A stretch of DNA of 64,000 nucleotides from Bugula neritina (lineage: Eukaryota > Bryozoa > Gymnolaemata > Cheilostomatida > Bugulidae). A program made the position numbers and the translations under genes. Below, in pieces: positions 1-12,100 of this stretch (positions are counted from its first letter, which is position 1; every line of letters starts with the position of its first letter). The notes below the pieces were generated by a model, which saw nothing but the letters and a program-made list of their open reading frames with translations, was not told where the DNA came from and made no database searches. The stretch spans positions 248,001 to 312,000 of the forward strand of contig OZ037765.1 in the NCBI GenBank assembly GCA_964035545.1, given 5' to 3'.

Positions 1-245
1 TGCAGGCGGATGAATACGAAGAATACGAGTAAACAGTGCCACAACCGCGCGGGAACGGAGAGCAAGTCAGCAAAGAAATACACAGCTGTAAAGATACTGG
101 AGCTGCCACAGCAGCTTCCGGAAAGTATGATGTAGAAATTGTATCAAACTATTCTGTAGGCTAATCTCATAACTATGGGTAACCATGGTAACACACTCTG
201 TTTATTGGAAGGGCAGAGGGAGGACAGAAGAGTGAAGGGGACTCT

Positions 246-3200
246 ATGGAAGCAGTAGATGGGGAGAGTGAGAGAGAGTTAATTGATGAGCCAGAAAATG
301 AAAAGCTGAGTAAGTACTACAGTGTGGTTATATACAGTGTAAGTACATACAGTGTAAGTACATACAGTGTAAGTACATACAGTGTAAGTACATACAGTGT
401 AAGTACTACAGTGTAAGTACCACAGTGTAAGTACTGCAGTGTAAGTACATACAGTGTAAGTACCCAACAGACACTAGAGGAGAGAGTACGTCCAGGTATG
501 ACCCTGATAGCTGTAGCCTCTGTTGGTAGTCACTGGCAGAGTGTCCTTCCAGCCCACCAGAGTAAACAAGCCCTCTCTGGCCTCCTCTGGCAAGAAGTCA
601 ATAAGGAAAAACTCCCTCCCAGAGCCGAGAGGGAACTCCCTTCCAGAGCCGAGAGGGAACTTCCTGTCAGACTCGGTGAGACAGAAGTCAGCGTTGAATC
701 TAGACTGCGAGTTTGAGAGTACAGAAGCACCTTTCAATGTTAAGCAGCAGTTACAGCAGCAGATAAGAAAGCTTGGCGCACTAACTCCAGCCATGAAGGT
801 ACAATTGTCATGCTCTTCTTGGACACATTGTTGACGTAATTTTATTTAAACCAAGAGTTATCCCAGTTTAATTCTAATGTATTAGAGTTTTGTTTTGCCG
901 ATTTGTGTAAATGTTGCTTCAGTTAACTACAGGGAAAGTTTTTTAACTAAGCAACTGGAAGTATTGTGTTATAGTCTAGAAGTAACCTCCAATTATCTTT
1001 CACTCATTACACTCCGAGGGGTGGCCACACAATTTTTTTAGAAATGGAGAGTTTGAAGGGTTCTAATAATTCTGTGAAAACTCTAGACTGTTCTGTGCAC
1101 CCAGTTAGCCACAAAAGCGCTTCAAACTTTTAAATTGAATCAGGAGTTGTCTTCTCTTAACGTTTTTGTGAATCGGCTAAATATCTTGGAATTATTCAAG
1201 CTAATTTATTTTATATAAGCAAAATAATTTTGCTGATAATTATAGATACTTTTTTCACTTTTCTGTGTTAAAAACTCTAAATTTTTTGTCCACCCACTTA
1301 GTCACAAAAGCTCTTTAAACTTTTACAGGAGTTGTTTCCCCACAACTTTGTCCAAATCCATTAAATATTATCTTGGAATTATTGAAGCTAGTTTATTATA
1401 TATACAAGCAAAAACTTTTGCAGATAATCATAGATGTATTTTTCACTTCTCTGAGTTTAATTCTAGTGATTTCCTTGTGAAAACATCTGAAAAAAAGTGG
1501 GCTATATGGACGAAAACAAGCAAAGGAATGGGTTTTCTAGTTATAAGGCAAACATTATTATTGATCAGCTATAAAAAAGCCGAATTATAAGTAAAGCTGT
1601 GTCTGATAATGATTTTCTTCACAATTTTTATTATAATAACTATTTTTACAAAAAAGTAATGAGAAGCATGGGTAGGTTGGTCTGGACTCCGGAAAATAAT
1701 ATTTTAAATGTGTATGATTGAGCTTTGCCAATAAATTTAAGCTGAACTATATATAAATAAACAATTTGGTTTTTAAAACAATGCTATTGGTTAAAATGCA
1801 TATTTTTATACTATCTTGATATAATGACTCTAGAGTCAATTTAGCTCACTTATAGTTACAGAAGAAATACCCTAAAGCTTCCCTATAATTTAAAATATAT
1901 GTGATTATATTTAGGCCACCCATTAGAAAAATGACCTTGAGCTGCTTTATTCAAAGATCATAGGCATATGTACTTTTTTTCATGTGTGCCATTTGTCACA
2001 AAAATAATAATTTCTTATTAGCAAATAAAACAAGCTGAGTTTGAGACTGGTGCATTTTTGTGTGAAACATGGAGTAAACATATTTTAGAGAACAATATTA
2101 TTATTATTATAGTTGTTGCATACCAAAGGAAATTGCATTCAGCTAGAATTTTTTGAACATGGTGGCATTTTTAAAAAAGCAGAACTCAAATGTTTACAAT
2201 TAGATCATGAGGATGCAGATACACAAACTTTGTTACATGCAAAATATCTTACGAACATCATAAGCCCACATGTAATAATCAAATCTCAAGACACTGATGT
2301 CTCGCTATTTGCAAAACGTTACCTTCTCACCAATTATATTTTTTCACGGGTGTGGTAATCATGGTGTCATGCCAGATAGAGGCTAGGCTAAATTTCCTAC
2401 TTAGACGCTAGTTATTTATTTTGGTAAAATGTATTTTCATGTGCAACTTATTTTAATATTATTGAAATATATGTATAATTAAATAAACTTGGATCAATTG
2501 CTTGTTATTTAGCACATAAATAAATTCCTTTGATCCGCATTAATTTAAATTAATTTTGTATATTTTATACATCTTGCCTGTTGTTTAAAAATATATTTTG
2601 TTAAAAAGTATCACTTAAAGATAGAGTCTATTATTAATGTATTACTACCTTTTGTCCCACACAAATTCGTAAAAATAATAGAATATTATTCTAGATAATT
2701 CATGTTAGCTACTATAGCTATTAGCATATTAGCTATTCAGCAATCAATACAACAGTTATATAGGTAATATTAATATATATGATAACAAAATAAAAATAGC
2801 GTCTATCTGGGAGGAAACCATAATCATATTAGGTATTTGAATATCAATTAACATTGCAGCAAATAAATCCGGACTGCAGTTGTATGCAGCACTTACTAGA
2901 TTTCATGCTTTAACAGGTTGTGATTCGACTATAGTGCTTTTTATGGAAAAGGATAGCGCACAGCCTACTCTCTTTTGGGAAAATATCCCGAATGTATGGG
3001 AAACTTTGAACACCCCGGGAAGTATTTCAAGCTGTCAGCCATTACAGTGGCTGAAGTAGAACAATTTGTCTATAAACTATATGGAGCAGGAAATTTAAAT
3101 ATAGATGATGTCCGATACGCTATATTTTGTTCACCGTCTAAAATAACTCAATACAGTTTGCCTCCAACAAAAGATGAATTAAATTTTCGCGTAAAAAGAG

Positions 3201-5271
3201 CAAATTATCAGGCCGCCATTTAGAGAAAGGTGACAACAGCCTATATTGATGCACCACCCCCAGAACATTATGAAAGCACTGTTGAGAATCATGGCAGCAT
3301 AAATAAAAAGTGGATGATTCAAGCTTCCGCACCTGAACATGTATATTGCAAAGTTTAAACTGCTCCTGTAAGACCAGCTGCAACGTATCAAGATGTGGAT
3401 GTCAGAAGTCTCAAATGCAGTGCATGCACCGATGTTCGTCAATGTAAGGATTGTCTGAAAAGAAGCGCTATATTGGGGAAGAAGAAGCTGATGAAACTGA
3501 CGGCAGTGACAATGATGGCGAGAATACTTTTTCATAATGAAGCACTATTTTTAGACATTTGTTATATATTTTACTGCAACCAATTTGATTTTGATCATCT
3601 CTCATGCTTCTGATTCTCTAAATAGTTTTACAGAATCTTGTTGATTTTTGCAGATGTCTAATGGCTACTGACAGACTAGCAAATGATTCACTTGGGCTGT
3701 GCTCAAAAGGTTTCAATATTTATTCATTTCAAGATTTATTTTGTGCTATAATTTTATAAATATAGTTTTTTCACACATCAGCATGACTTTGTTTTTATTT
3801 TTGTATAAATAGCTTGGTCATACAATTATTCTGCATGCATATGCCGCATGCAATATGGCGATTCATAACAAACATATACGTTTATATAAGCAACTTGGTT
3901 TTAATTTGAGATAGCGTCTTGCAGTCTTTAAATTCAGTAACAGCATAGAATTTTAAGTAAGAGGCAAATATTTTTTCTTCAAGATAGCTTGTTAAAATTG
4001 GATACTATTTTGCACAATCCACATTTCTTTTTATCACCCATTTAAGATGTCGATTTGTTTTTTGCAATAACTTGAGTTTGGGTAGAGATAGAATTCTAGA
4101 GTTTGTAGATTCAGAATCAGCACAAAATTCTGATCTAGAAACAACTTTTTTTGAGTGGCCACCTAGTAAAGTGTAATAAGCCAATTTTTTGAGCACTTTT
4201 TGGGAGGTTACTTCTAGACTATTATGAGTGTATGCAATACTGTTTGTCACATGACTGGTCACATGACTAATCATGTGACTCTTACAAGTTTCAAAATGTC
4301 AGGTTGTTTTCAGGGCAAGACATCCGCTATGAGAATGAAGGAATGTTCTAGAGTAGAGAATGGAGCAAAGAGTATGAGATCTACACTACAAGTTCCACAA
4401 ATAGAGAGGAGGTTAAAGTCTGCAGCTTCTGAAGGTCATGCTAACAGTATGGAGGTGATAGATGCTAGTCCATATATATAGCGTATATACGCTACATCCC
4501 TCTATGATATAGTCATATATTATATGATTACAATATGATTATATGATACTCATATTACAGAATGAAGAAACATCTTCACTAACTCTGGTTAGTAACTACT
4601 CAGGGAGCTCATCCTATCTCAGAGATCTGATAGCAAAGACTAAATCTTCACAGTGGAGTTTACCAGAGCAAACACTCAGTACACCTTATACAGTGTATTA
4701 TATACTCTATATTATATTCTATAGTCTATACTATATACTACACTATACTATACTCTTTACTATACTGTATACTATACTATATACTACACTATACTATACT
4801 CTATACTACTCTATATTATACTCTTTACTATATTCTATACTATACTCTACATTTTACCGTATACTATACTATACTATACTATATACTATACTCTAATACT
4901 CTACTACACTACACTATACTCTATTCTACAGCAGACTCCACTCAGTGACACCTCAGGGGGAGAGAGAAGATGAGTGTAACACACCTGATAAACTGATACC
5001 AGAAGAAAAGGCAGCAGAAGACAAGGCAGCAGTACAGGAAGTGGCAGGAGTGGAGGAGGGAGAAAGAGTGGAGAAAGGAGGAAAAGGGAGAGAGGGGGGA
5101 AGAGAGATATTCAGATTGAGACAGAAATACAAGGAGTTTCAGAGGAAACTGCAGTCTGTTCTGCAGGAATGTCTGGTAACCTTGGAGACGGTAATATCTA
5201 GTAGGGGGTACAGCATATCCAGTATAACAATCAGTAGACCAGAGTGTATGGTGCGTAGAAGAGAGAGCTAA
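246..5271 (+). CDS. Unrecognised six-exon coding gene with basic middle and C-terminal coiled coil
   Basis: I do not recognise this protein. A phase-consistent model joins exons 246-309, 471-495 (a 25-nt microexon), 561-798, 4314-4454, 4561-4678 and 4946-5271, giving about 303 residues with a TAA stop. All internal borders are GT-AG and every phase agrees, which is the main evidence that it is real. The N-terminus is acidic (MEAVDGESERELIDEP). Residues about 30-110 are basic and Ser-rich, with a doubled NSLPEPRG motif. The C-terminal quarter has an acidic/Lys stretch followed by a predicted coiled coil beginning EIFRLRQKYKEFQRKL. There is no signal peptide or membrane segment. The intron between 799 and 4313 carries a transposon. 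The ATG at 246 follows an in-frame stop at 189, but an upstream exon lying outside the window cannot be excluded. The 4945-4946 acceptor (CTCAG) was chosen only by phase. Confidence 0.6.
311..463 (+). repeat. 15-bp minisatellite repeating the 5' splice site
   Basis: The array of ACAGTGTAAGTACAT-like units begins immediately after the first exon of the unknown gene. The exon's donor is GAGTAAGTAC, and each unit carries GTGTAAGTAC, a consensus donor in the same orientation. About nine units are present, with a few shortened ones. Use of a downstream copy would soon meet an in-frame TAA. Confidence 0.85.
1079..1455. repeat. Internal tandem duplication in the transposon (period about 190 bp)
   Basis: The block beginning AACTCTAGACTGTTCTGTG at about 1079 is repeated imperfectly from about 1272, with shared landmarks GTTAGCCACAAAAGC / CTTAGTCACAAAAGC and TTGGAATTATT(C/G)AAGCTA. 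It is a direct duplication of subterminal DNA inside the element. Confidence 0.6.
2104..3535 (+). pseudogene. Broken transposon-encoded protein
   Basis: Separate open fragments at about 2113-2358, 2890-3223, 3224-3358 and 3380-3535 look like parts of one protein interrupted by stops and AT-rich DNA. Recognisable pieces in order are a DHEDADTQTLLHA block followed by VIIKSQDTDV, then ALTGCDST, then VEQFVYKLYG, then LPPTKDELN and RANYQAAI, then a Cys-containing segment CSACTDVRQCKDCLKR. This order is typical of an uncharacterised protein family that is highly repeated in aquatic invertebrate genomes (from memory, not searched). Stop codons after RANYQAAI and after HVYCKV show decay. Its placement between the inverted repeats makes it the element's former coding region. 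Confidence 0.6.
4683..4925. repeat. TATAC/TACTA low-complexity tract
   Basis: A run of TATACTATACTC-like pentamer and hexamer units fills the last intron of the unknown gene (4679-4945), between the ACACTCA donor and the CTCAG acceptor. Confidence 0.8.
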
Positions 5272-5627
5272 GGCTATCTATTAACTCTCACCTTCCTACC
5301 TTCTCCCACCTCACCCACCTTCTCCCACCTCACCCACCTTACCCACCTTCCCCCACCTTACCACCTTCCCCCACCTTACCACCTTCTCCCACCTCACCCA
5401 CCTTACCAAAGATGTTGTATATATAGATAAAGCTGACAGGAAACACTGAACAATATTGTGATATTACAAAGCACAAATACTTTCACCTCTGACAGCCAAT
5501 TGAAATGCTAGAAACAGTTTCATCAGCCAATGAAAATGTCAGTTATAAACAAGTCTACTAGCTAATGGAAATACTAAGACAAGCTGTTCAATGACTGACT
5601 GATATAGTGATAGAATGTGACCACGGC

Positions 5628-5633
5628 TTTATT
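5628..5633 (-). promoter_or_regulatory. Candidate poly(A) signal AATAAA of TOP3A
   Basis: TTTATT on the plus strand reads AATAAA on the minus strand, about 470 nt beyond the TOP3A stop. With the signal at 5706 it would make the two 3' UTRs overlap tail to tail. Confidence 0.35.
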
Positions 5634-5705
5634 TATCACAATGATCATAAGATTATGCTCATTTTTCTAAAAACAAACTTGAACAGCTGAAAAGAGTGAT
5701 TGTAA

Positions 5706-5711
5706 AATAAA
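5706..5711 (+). promoter_or_regulatory. Candidate poly(A) signal AATAAA of the unknown gene
   Basis: AATAAA lies 435 nt after the stop at 5271. It is assigned by position only. Confidence 0.35.
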
Positions 5712-6101
5712 TATAACAAAATATAAAACATCTTCCTACAGTTTAGCATATGTTAGAATTACTTATACTTCAGGCATTGCATAACAATACCTGTACAGGT
5801 AGGAAGTAGCATTGCATAACAATACCTGTACAGGTATGAAGTAGCAGTAGCTTTAAAAAGAGTTCAACTGGGGACAAGTTTTCTTTGTGTGACCTAAAAA
5901 ATAATAAGAAAACAAATCAATAACTAATAACAGAATAGATTCAGATTCAATCTGCCGGCAGTAAATAGTATCTTATTGCTTTCATCCAATAGCAGTGAGG
6001 TAAACATGTTAACCAATCACCTTCAGCATTGAAAACTTTACTAATTATATAAAGTCACTACTGAAACACCACACGACATAATCACATGACCTAAACACAC
6101 G

Positions 6102-9100
6102 TCACTTGCCTTCTTCTCTACACTGTCCACACTTCCTCTTAGCTCCGCCCCCTCTGCCGGCTCCGCCTCCTCTGCCAGCTCCGCCCCCTCTGCTAGCTCC
6201 GCCTCGTCCTCTAGCTCCGCCCCCTCTGCCAGCTCCTCCCCCTCTGCCATTTCCTCCTCCACTGTTTGTCTCTTGGTCTGCCCACTGGAAGAATCTACAG
6301 CTCTGATCTCGGGGCTTGGAGCAGGCGTAAAACTCGCGTCCCTTATTGGGACCGTCTTTCTGTACTGTAAGCCTATAAACAAGTGCAAAAGTAATGCATC
6401 AGCACACGGACCAATCATATCGCAGCTCACAACTAGCTGACCTATAGGTGAACATCTTGCAACAAGCAGTGGGTTTAACTAGCCATAACCTTATATATGA
6501 TATTTAAGGGATCGACCAAGGAGAATGCAGACCAACAAATAATAAAAAGTAACCAATCAACACACACGTCATAACACTAGCCAATAGACTTCTAGCTTAC
6601 AACTAGATTACTACCTCACTATTAAACCCCATACTGACCTATTAGCAGGCATATTACAGCCACATTTCACCACATTCCCAAGGTCGTCGTGAGGTGAGTC
6701 GTACTGACGAGCTGTGGAGTTTCCGGAACCTTCCAGAGGCTGGTCGGCCCATGAGAAGAAATTACACTTCCCTTCGTTACACTTAAAGAACTGCCGACCT
6801 AACAGTACACCAGAAACAATTTATACAATACCTACAGCCTGCTGGCCCTACAGCCTGCTGGACCTACAGCCTGCTGGACCTACAGCCTGCTGCACCACAT
6901 AGCTGTACCCATGGCCTGCTGGAATAAAATAAATAAAATAAATCTGCATTCCTTCACTTCTAGTAAGGATTGGTTTGAGACGCAGTACTCACCTTGATTG
7001 GGCCCCTCTTTCTTCACTGTGAGAACTATAGCTATCTGTGAACACATGCACACTGGAACATTTTCCTCATTGGCTGATTCTATCCCTGGGTGACTCATCA
7101 TTGGTGCAGATGGTGTTGTACTGAATTGTCTATTGATAGTCCCTCCCCTTCCTGTACTAGTCCCTCCCCTTCCTGTACCAGTCCCTCCCCTTCCTGTAAT
7201 AGTCCCTCCTCTTCCTGTACTAGTCCCTCCCCTACCTGTACTAGTCCCTTCGCTTCCACTACCAGGCCAATTGTTATTACTCCCTTTGCCAGAGTTAGTA
7301 CCGCCCCTTGCAGTGCTACTTCCTGTGTTAGCCCCACCCCTACCTGAACCAGTAGAGCTAGAAGTTGACTTTATATTGAGACTGAATGCCTCTTTCAGTT
7401 CCTTGTCACACATAATACAGCCGGTGTAGTCGATGTCTATGAAAGGAGGAACGGAGCCCGGTTTGAACTGAATTTGGAGGAGCTTGGTGTCCGGCCCGCA
7501 CTACAAAACAGTCACTTCAAAGAACTCTAGGGAAAATTTCCTCTGGTATTAATATATACACCACCGTACAGTCTCCCCCCCTCTAGTATTAGCATACACA
7601 CCACTGTACAGTCCCCCTCTAGTATTAGCATACACACCACTGTACAGTCCCCCTCTAGTATTAGTATATACACCACTGTACAATCTCCCCCCTCTAGTAT
7701 TAGTATATACACCACTGTACAGTCTCCCCCCTCTAGTATTAGTATATACACCACTGTACAGTCTCCCCCCTCTAGTATTAGTATATACACCACCGTACAG
7801 TCTCCCCCCCCTCTAGTATTAATATACACACCACTGTACAGTCCCCCTCTAGTATTAATATACACACTACTGTACAGTCCCCCTCTAGTACCAATATATA
7901 CACCACTGTACAGTCCCCTCTAGTATTAGCATACAAACCACTGTACAGCCCCCCTCTAGTATTAGCATACACACCACTGTACAGTCCCCCTCTAGTATTA
8001 GTATACACACCACTGTACAGTCCCCCTCTAGTATTAATATATACACACCACTGTACAGTCCCCCTCTAGTATTAATATACACACCACTGTACAGTCCCCC
8101 TCTAGTATTAGCATACACACCACTGTACAGTCCCCCTCTAGTATTAGCATACACACCACTGTACAGTCCCCCTCTAGTATTAGCATACACACCACTGTAC
8201 AGTCCCCCTCTAGTATTAGCATACACACCACTGTACAGTCCTCCTCGAGCACACGAACTTCTAACATCTGTCGGGGCAACCAAATGGCATTGCGACACTG
8301 AGGATAGCCTGAGCACCCGATGTAATAGCCTCCCTTTTTAGAGGGTGTCTGAGTGGACTGCGTAGCAGATGGCTCACTGGAACTCTTCTGACGTAACGTC
8401 ATGTCACAGTTACAGGACGGGCATTTTCTCACGGCAGGTTGATCAGTTACTAGACAAGGAGAGATAACTCTGAGAGTTACTAGACAAGGAGAGATAACTC
8501 TGATTGTTACTAGACAAGGAGAGATAACTCTGAGAGTTACTAGACAAGGAGAGATAACTCCGAGAGTTACTAGACAAGGAGAGATAACTCTGAGAGTTAC
8601 TAGACAAGGAGAGATAACTCTGAGAGTTAATAGACAAGGAGAGATAACTCCGAGAGTTACTAGACAAGGAGAGATAACTCTGAGAGTTACTAGACAAGGA
8701 GAGATAACTCTGAGAGTTACTAGACAAGGAGAGATAACTCTGAGAGTTACTAGACAAGGAGAGATAACTCTGAAGTGACTAGCTATCAACAGACGGAATA
8801 TTCCAGAACACTCACTTCCTGTCTGCTGAATGACTCCGGGTTCTCCCATCTGAGTATCCAGGTACTTCTGCATCTGTCCGTCAATATCCGCCACTCTCTG
8901 TAAGGAGATTTCAAACTTCTCCCGGTACTTCCTGATCTGGTCTCGGAGAACGTCTGCAGACATACCAATACGTCTGCTTCTACTACTACTATTGCTACTG
9001 CTACTACTATTGCTACTACTACTACTACTGCTACTACTGCTACTACTACTACTACTGCTACTACTACTACTACTGCTACTACTGCTACTACTACTACTAC

Positions 9101-9120
9101 TACTACCACTACTACTACTA

Positions 9121-9168
<48 letters not shown>

Positions 9169-12100
9169 GTACTACTACTACTACTACTACTACTAGTACT
9201 ACTACTACTACTACTACTACTAGTACTACTACTAGTACATGATATAACTTACCATCTTTTGCACGTTTTCCTTCACAGATCCTATAAAACAGGAAGTAAT
9301 GAAATTAAACTAATATGCCTACAGTTAATATTACATGCACTGCTACAATACTCTCTCTATACGAGACACACGCTGGGTATATACGAGACACACACTGAGT
9401 ATATACGAGACACGCACTGGGTATATACGAGACACACACTGAGTATATACGAGACACACACTGAGTATATACGAGATACACACTGAGTATATCACAACAT
9501 AAAGATACGTACAGCTTCAAGTCACTCTCCAAGTCAGCTCTCAAGTACGGCTTAGAAAACTCGAAACCCAAAGCATCGTAACCTAGCAACAGAATAGAAA
9601 TGTGATATACATTACGATATATAGTATAATATACAGTATGATATATAGTATAATATACAGTACGATATACAGTGTGATATACAGTATAATATATAGTATA
9701 ATATATGGTACGATATACAGTATGATATACAGTATATGATATACAGTATGATATACAGTATATGATATACAGTATATGATACGATATATCGTAAGAAAGA
9801 CCTTCAACGAGTCCCATCCCGAGTTTGCCTGGCAGGAACTTGTTATCCTGGACTCCGGCGTAACTTCTCTGCTGGATCTTCTCAATGTGCTCGGCGTGAG
9901 TGGCGTCTGTGCCTATGCCGTGCTTCTCCATCAGGGCTATCAGGTCGGCCTCGGTGAGCAGGTTGGGGGGACTGGTCTCCCCCGACTGTATCTACAGAGA
10001 GCAGTATGGAACTCAACAGTGACATAGTCTCAGTGACAAGGCATAGCTTCAGAATCTACACAGTAACCAACCTGTATGGAGTCGGGCTGATAGCAGTCCC
10101 CCGTAGAGAAGACTGGTATGTCTTTGTCAGACCACTTCTCATAGGGGTAGACGTCCAGGTAGTTTCTCTCTAAGATCATCAGACCACTGGCTGTGAACTA
10201 GACAGACAGTAACTGACAGTAATAGTACTAGTTACTGACAGTAATAGTACTAGTGACTGACAGTAATAGTACTAATGACTGACAGTAATAGTACTAGTGA
10301 CTGACAGTAATAGTACTAGTGAGTGAGTGAGAGGGAGAGAGAGAGAGAGAGATAGTGAGTGAGTGAGTGAGAGAAAGGGGGGGTTAAAAGAGAGAGAATG
10401 TATTACCCTTTCAGAAGAGATCTCAATCTCCACGGTAGTTTCAAACCCCTTGGCGTCTTTAGAGCAGCAGGCAAGGAAATGTCTGGTGATGTACTCGTAC
10501 ACTCTCTTCTCATCTCCCTGAATATATAACAAACCTGTGTTACCTTCACATAGCCCCCAGTCCCCACAGGAAGTGTAGCCTTAGTCTAGCAACTTACCTG
10601 CAGGCTAGGGGCGTACTTTATCGGGTGAATAGGGGGGTGAGCTTCGTCCGACTTGTTACCATTTCTTGGAGTCACCCCCTCTTCTAGTACTCTGTTAGCA
10701 AACTCTACCAACACAAAAGGAACTCTCTGCGTTATACTAGATATAAAGTCATGTAGACTCGGAGAGGTGTAGAGATAATAAAGAGCTGCAAAGAGGAAGT
10801 ACACAAAGCTGTTCCACCCACCTCCCCAGGCAGCGTCAGCCGTCTGCTGCTGCACCAGTTCCCGGAGGTTGAAGTCGTGAGGGAACTTGTTAGTCTCTGT
10901 CCTGGGGTAGCTGACGTAGCCGGCAGTGTACAGCTTCTCCGCTATGCCCATCGCTGTCTTCGCACTTATCTTCAGCTTCCTCGACATGTGCTTCTCAAAC
11001 TCCTTCAACCAATAGCAGCACAGTACTAGAATCACAGCCAATCAAAACGCAGCGCATTACATGTATTCATCCAATAGAAATAGCCATTACAAAGAGCAAA
11101 CACTGACATATTTGGTAAACTCTTTCGACCAATAGAAACACACTAAAAGCTTGAGTGAGTAAACTTACCACCGTATCCAAGGCAACTGGACGCCATTTTG
11201 ATTTACTCTTCTTCCTGACGTCTGTGACTGTAGCCACGGGGTTAGCAATGCACTCTTCATAGAGAGCTCTGACTGCATCGTAGTCAAACAGCCGCACTCT
11301 ATGGAGATCAACCAATACCAGATCAATACCAGATCAATAGAAATCAATACCAGATCAATAAGTATCAATACCAGATCAATACCAGATCAATAGGAAATAA
11401 TACTAACTAGTAGATGAGTTCACCAAACAATTAAAATACGTGACAAAATGTACCTTTTCCAGTTGAAAGTAACTCTCTTCCCCTCTTCTTGTAACGTGGC
11501 TATAAAACACAGGGACAGATCATTCGCCAAGTGATAGAGGAGTGATATTGTAGTGATACAGGAGTGATAGAGGAGTGATACAGGAGTGATACAGGAGTGA
11601 ATGGAGCGATAAATACAGGCAGGAGTGATACAGGAGAGATATGAGAGTGATAGAGGAGTGATACAGGAGTGATACAGGAGTGATACAGGAGTGATAAGAG
11701 AGTGATAAGAGAGTGATACAGAAGTGATACAGGGGTGATACAGGGGTGATACAGGAGCGATAAGATCCACTCACTTGACAACTTCCAGAAAGGTTCAGAC
11801 TTGAACTCCTGAATCTGCTTGTATCTCTCAACGACAAAGCCGAGAGTTGGGAACTGGCAGCTGCCGTAACTGATGACCATGTCAGCCAGCTCCGGGAATG
11901 CCGTCTGGTACCTGAGGGTGAGGAATCTGGTGAAGGCAGCACCTGGTGAAAATTATATGAGAATATAGGAGATTATACGAGAATATAGGAGAATATATGA
12001 GATTATATGAGAATATAGGAGATTATATGAGATGGTAAGAGAATGCATGATATTATACATGATATCATATGATAGTAAAGAAAAAAATATAAACTGGAAA

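Larger units (their letters stand above)
972..4221. mobile_element. Degenerate DNA transposon with terminal inverted repeats
   Basis: The left end TAGTCTAGAAGTAACCTCC (972-990) is repeated as its exact reverse complement at 4203-4221. Further in, both ends share ATTACACT and GGTGGCCAC in the same order, so the inverted repeat continues imperfectly for about 70 bp. The element is flanked on both sides by TTA (969-971 and 4222-4224), a plausible 3-bp target duplication. It lies wholly inside an intron of the plus-strand host gene. It is AT-rich and holds broken coding remnants, so it is probably dead. A 3-bp TTA/TAA duplication is typical of PIF/Harbinger elements, but the coding remnant does not look like a Harbinger transposase, so I do not assign a superfamily. 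Confidence 0.85.
5272..6101. other. Convergent 3' region between the unknown gene and TOP3A
   Basis: No coding region is seen. 5286-5405 is a CCCACCTTCTCCCACCTCA pyrimidine-rich repeat. 5770-5840 contains two copies of a 36-bp block (GCATTGCATAACAATACCTGTACAGGTA). Candidate poly(A) signals for the two convergent genes lie inside each other's downstream region. Confidence 0.6.

Noticed and set aside
1348-1590. 80-codon ORF in the transposon
   Set aside because: It lies in the AT-rich subterminal duplication, has no domain and no relation to the element's other coding fragments.
8992-9486. Poly-Leu ORF and matching poly-Val ORF
   Set aside because: Translation of an ACT triplet tract inside a TOP3A intron.
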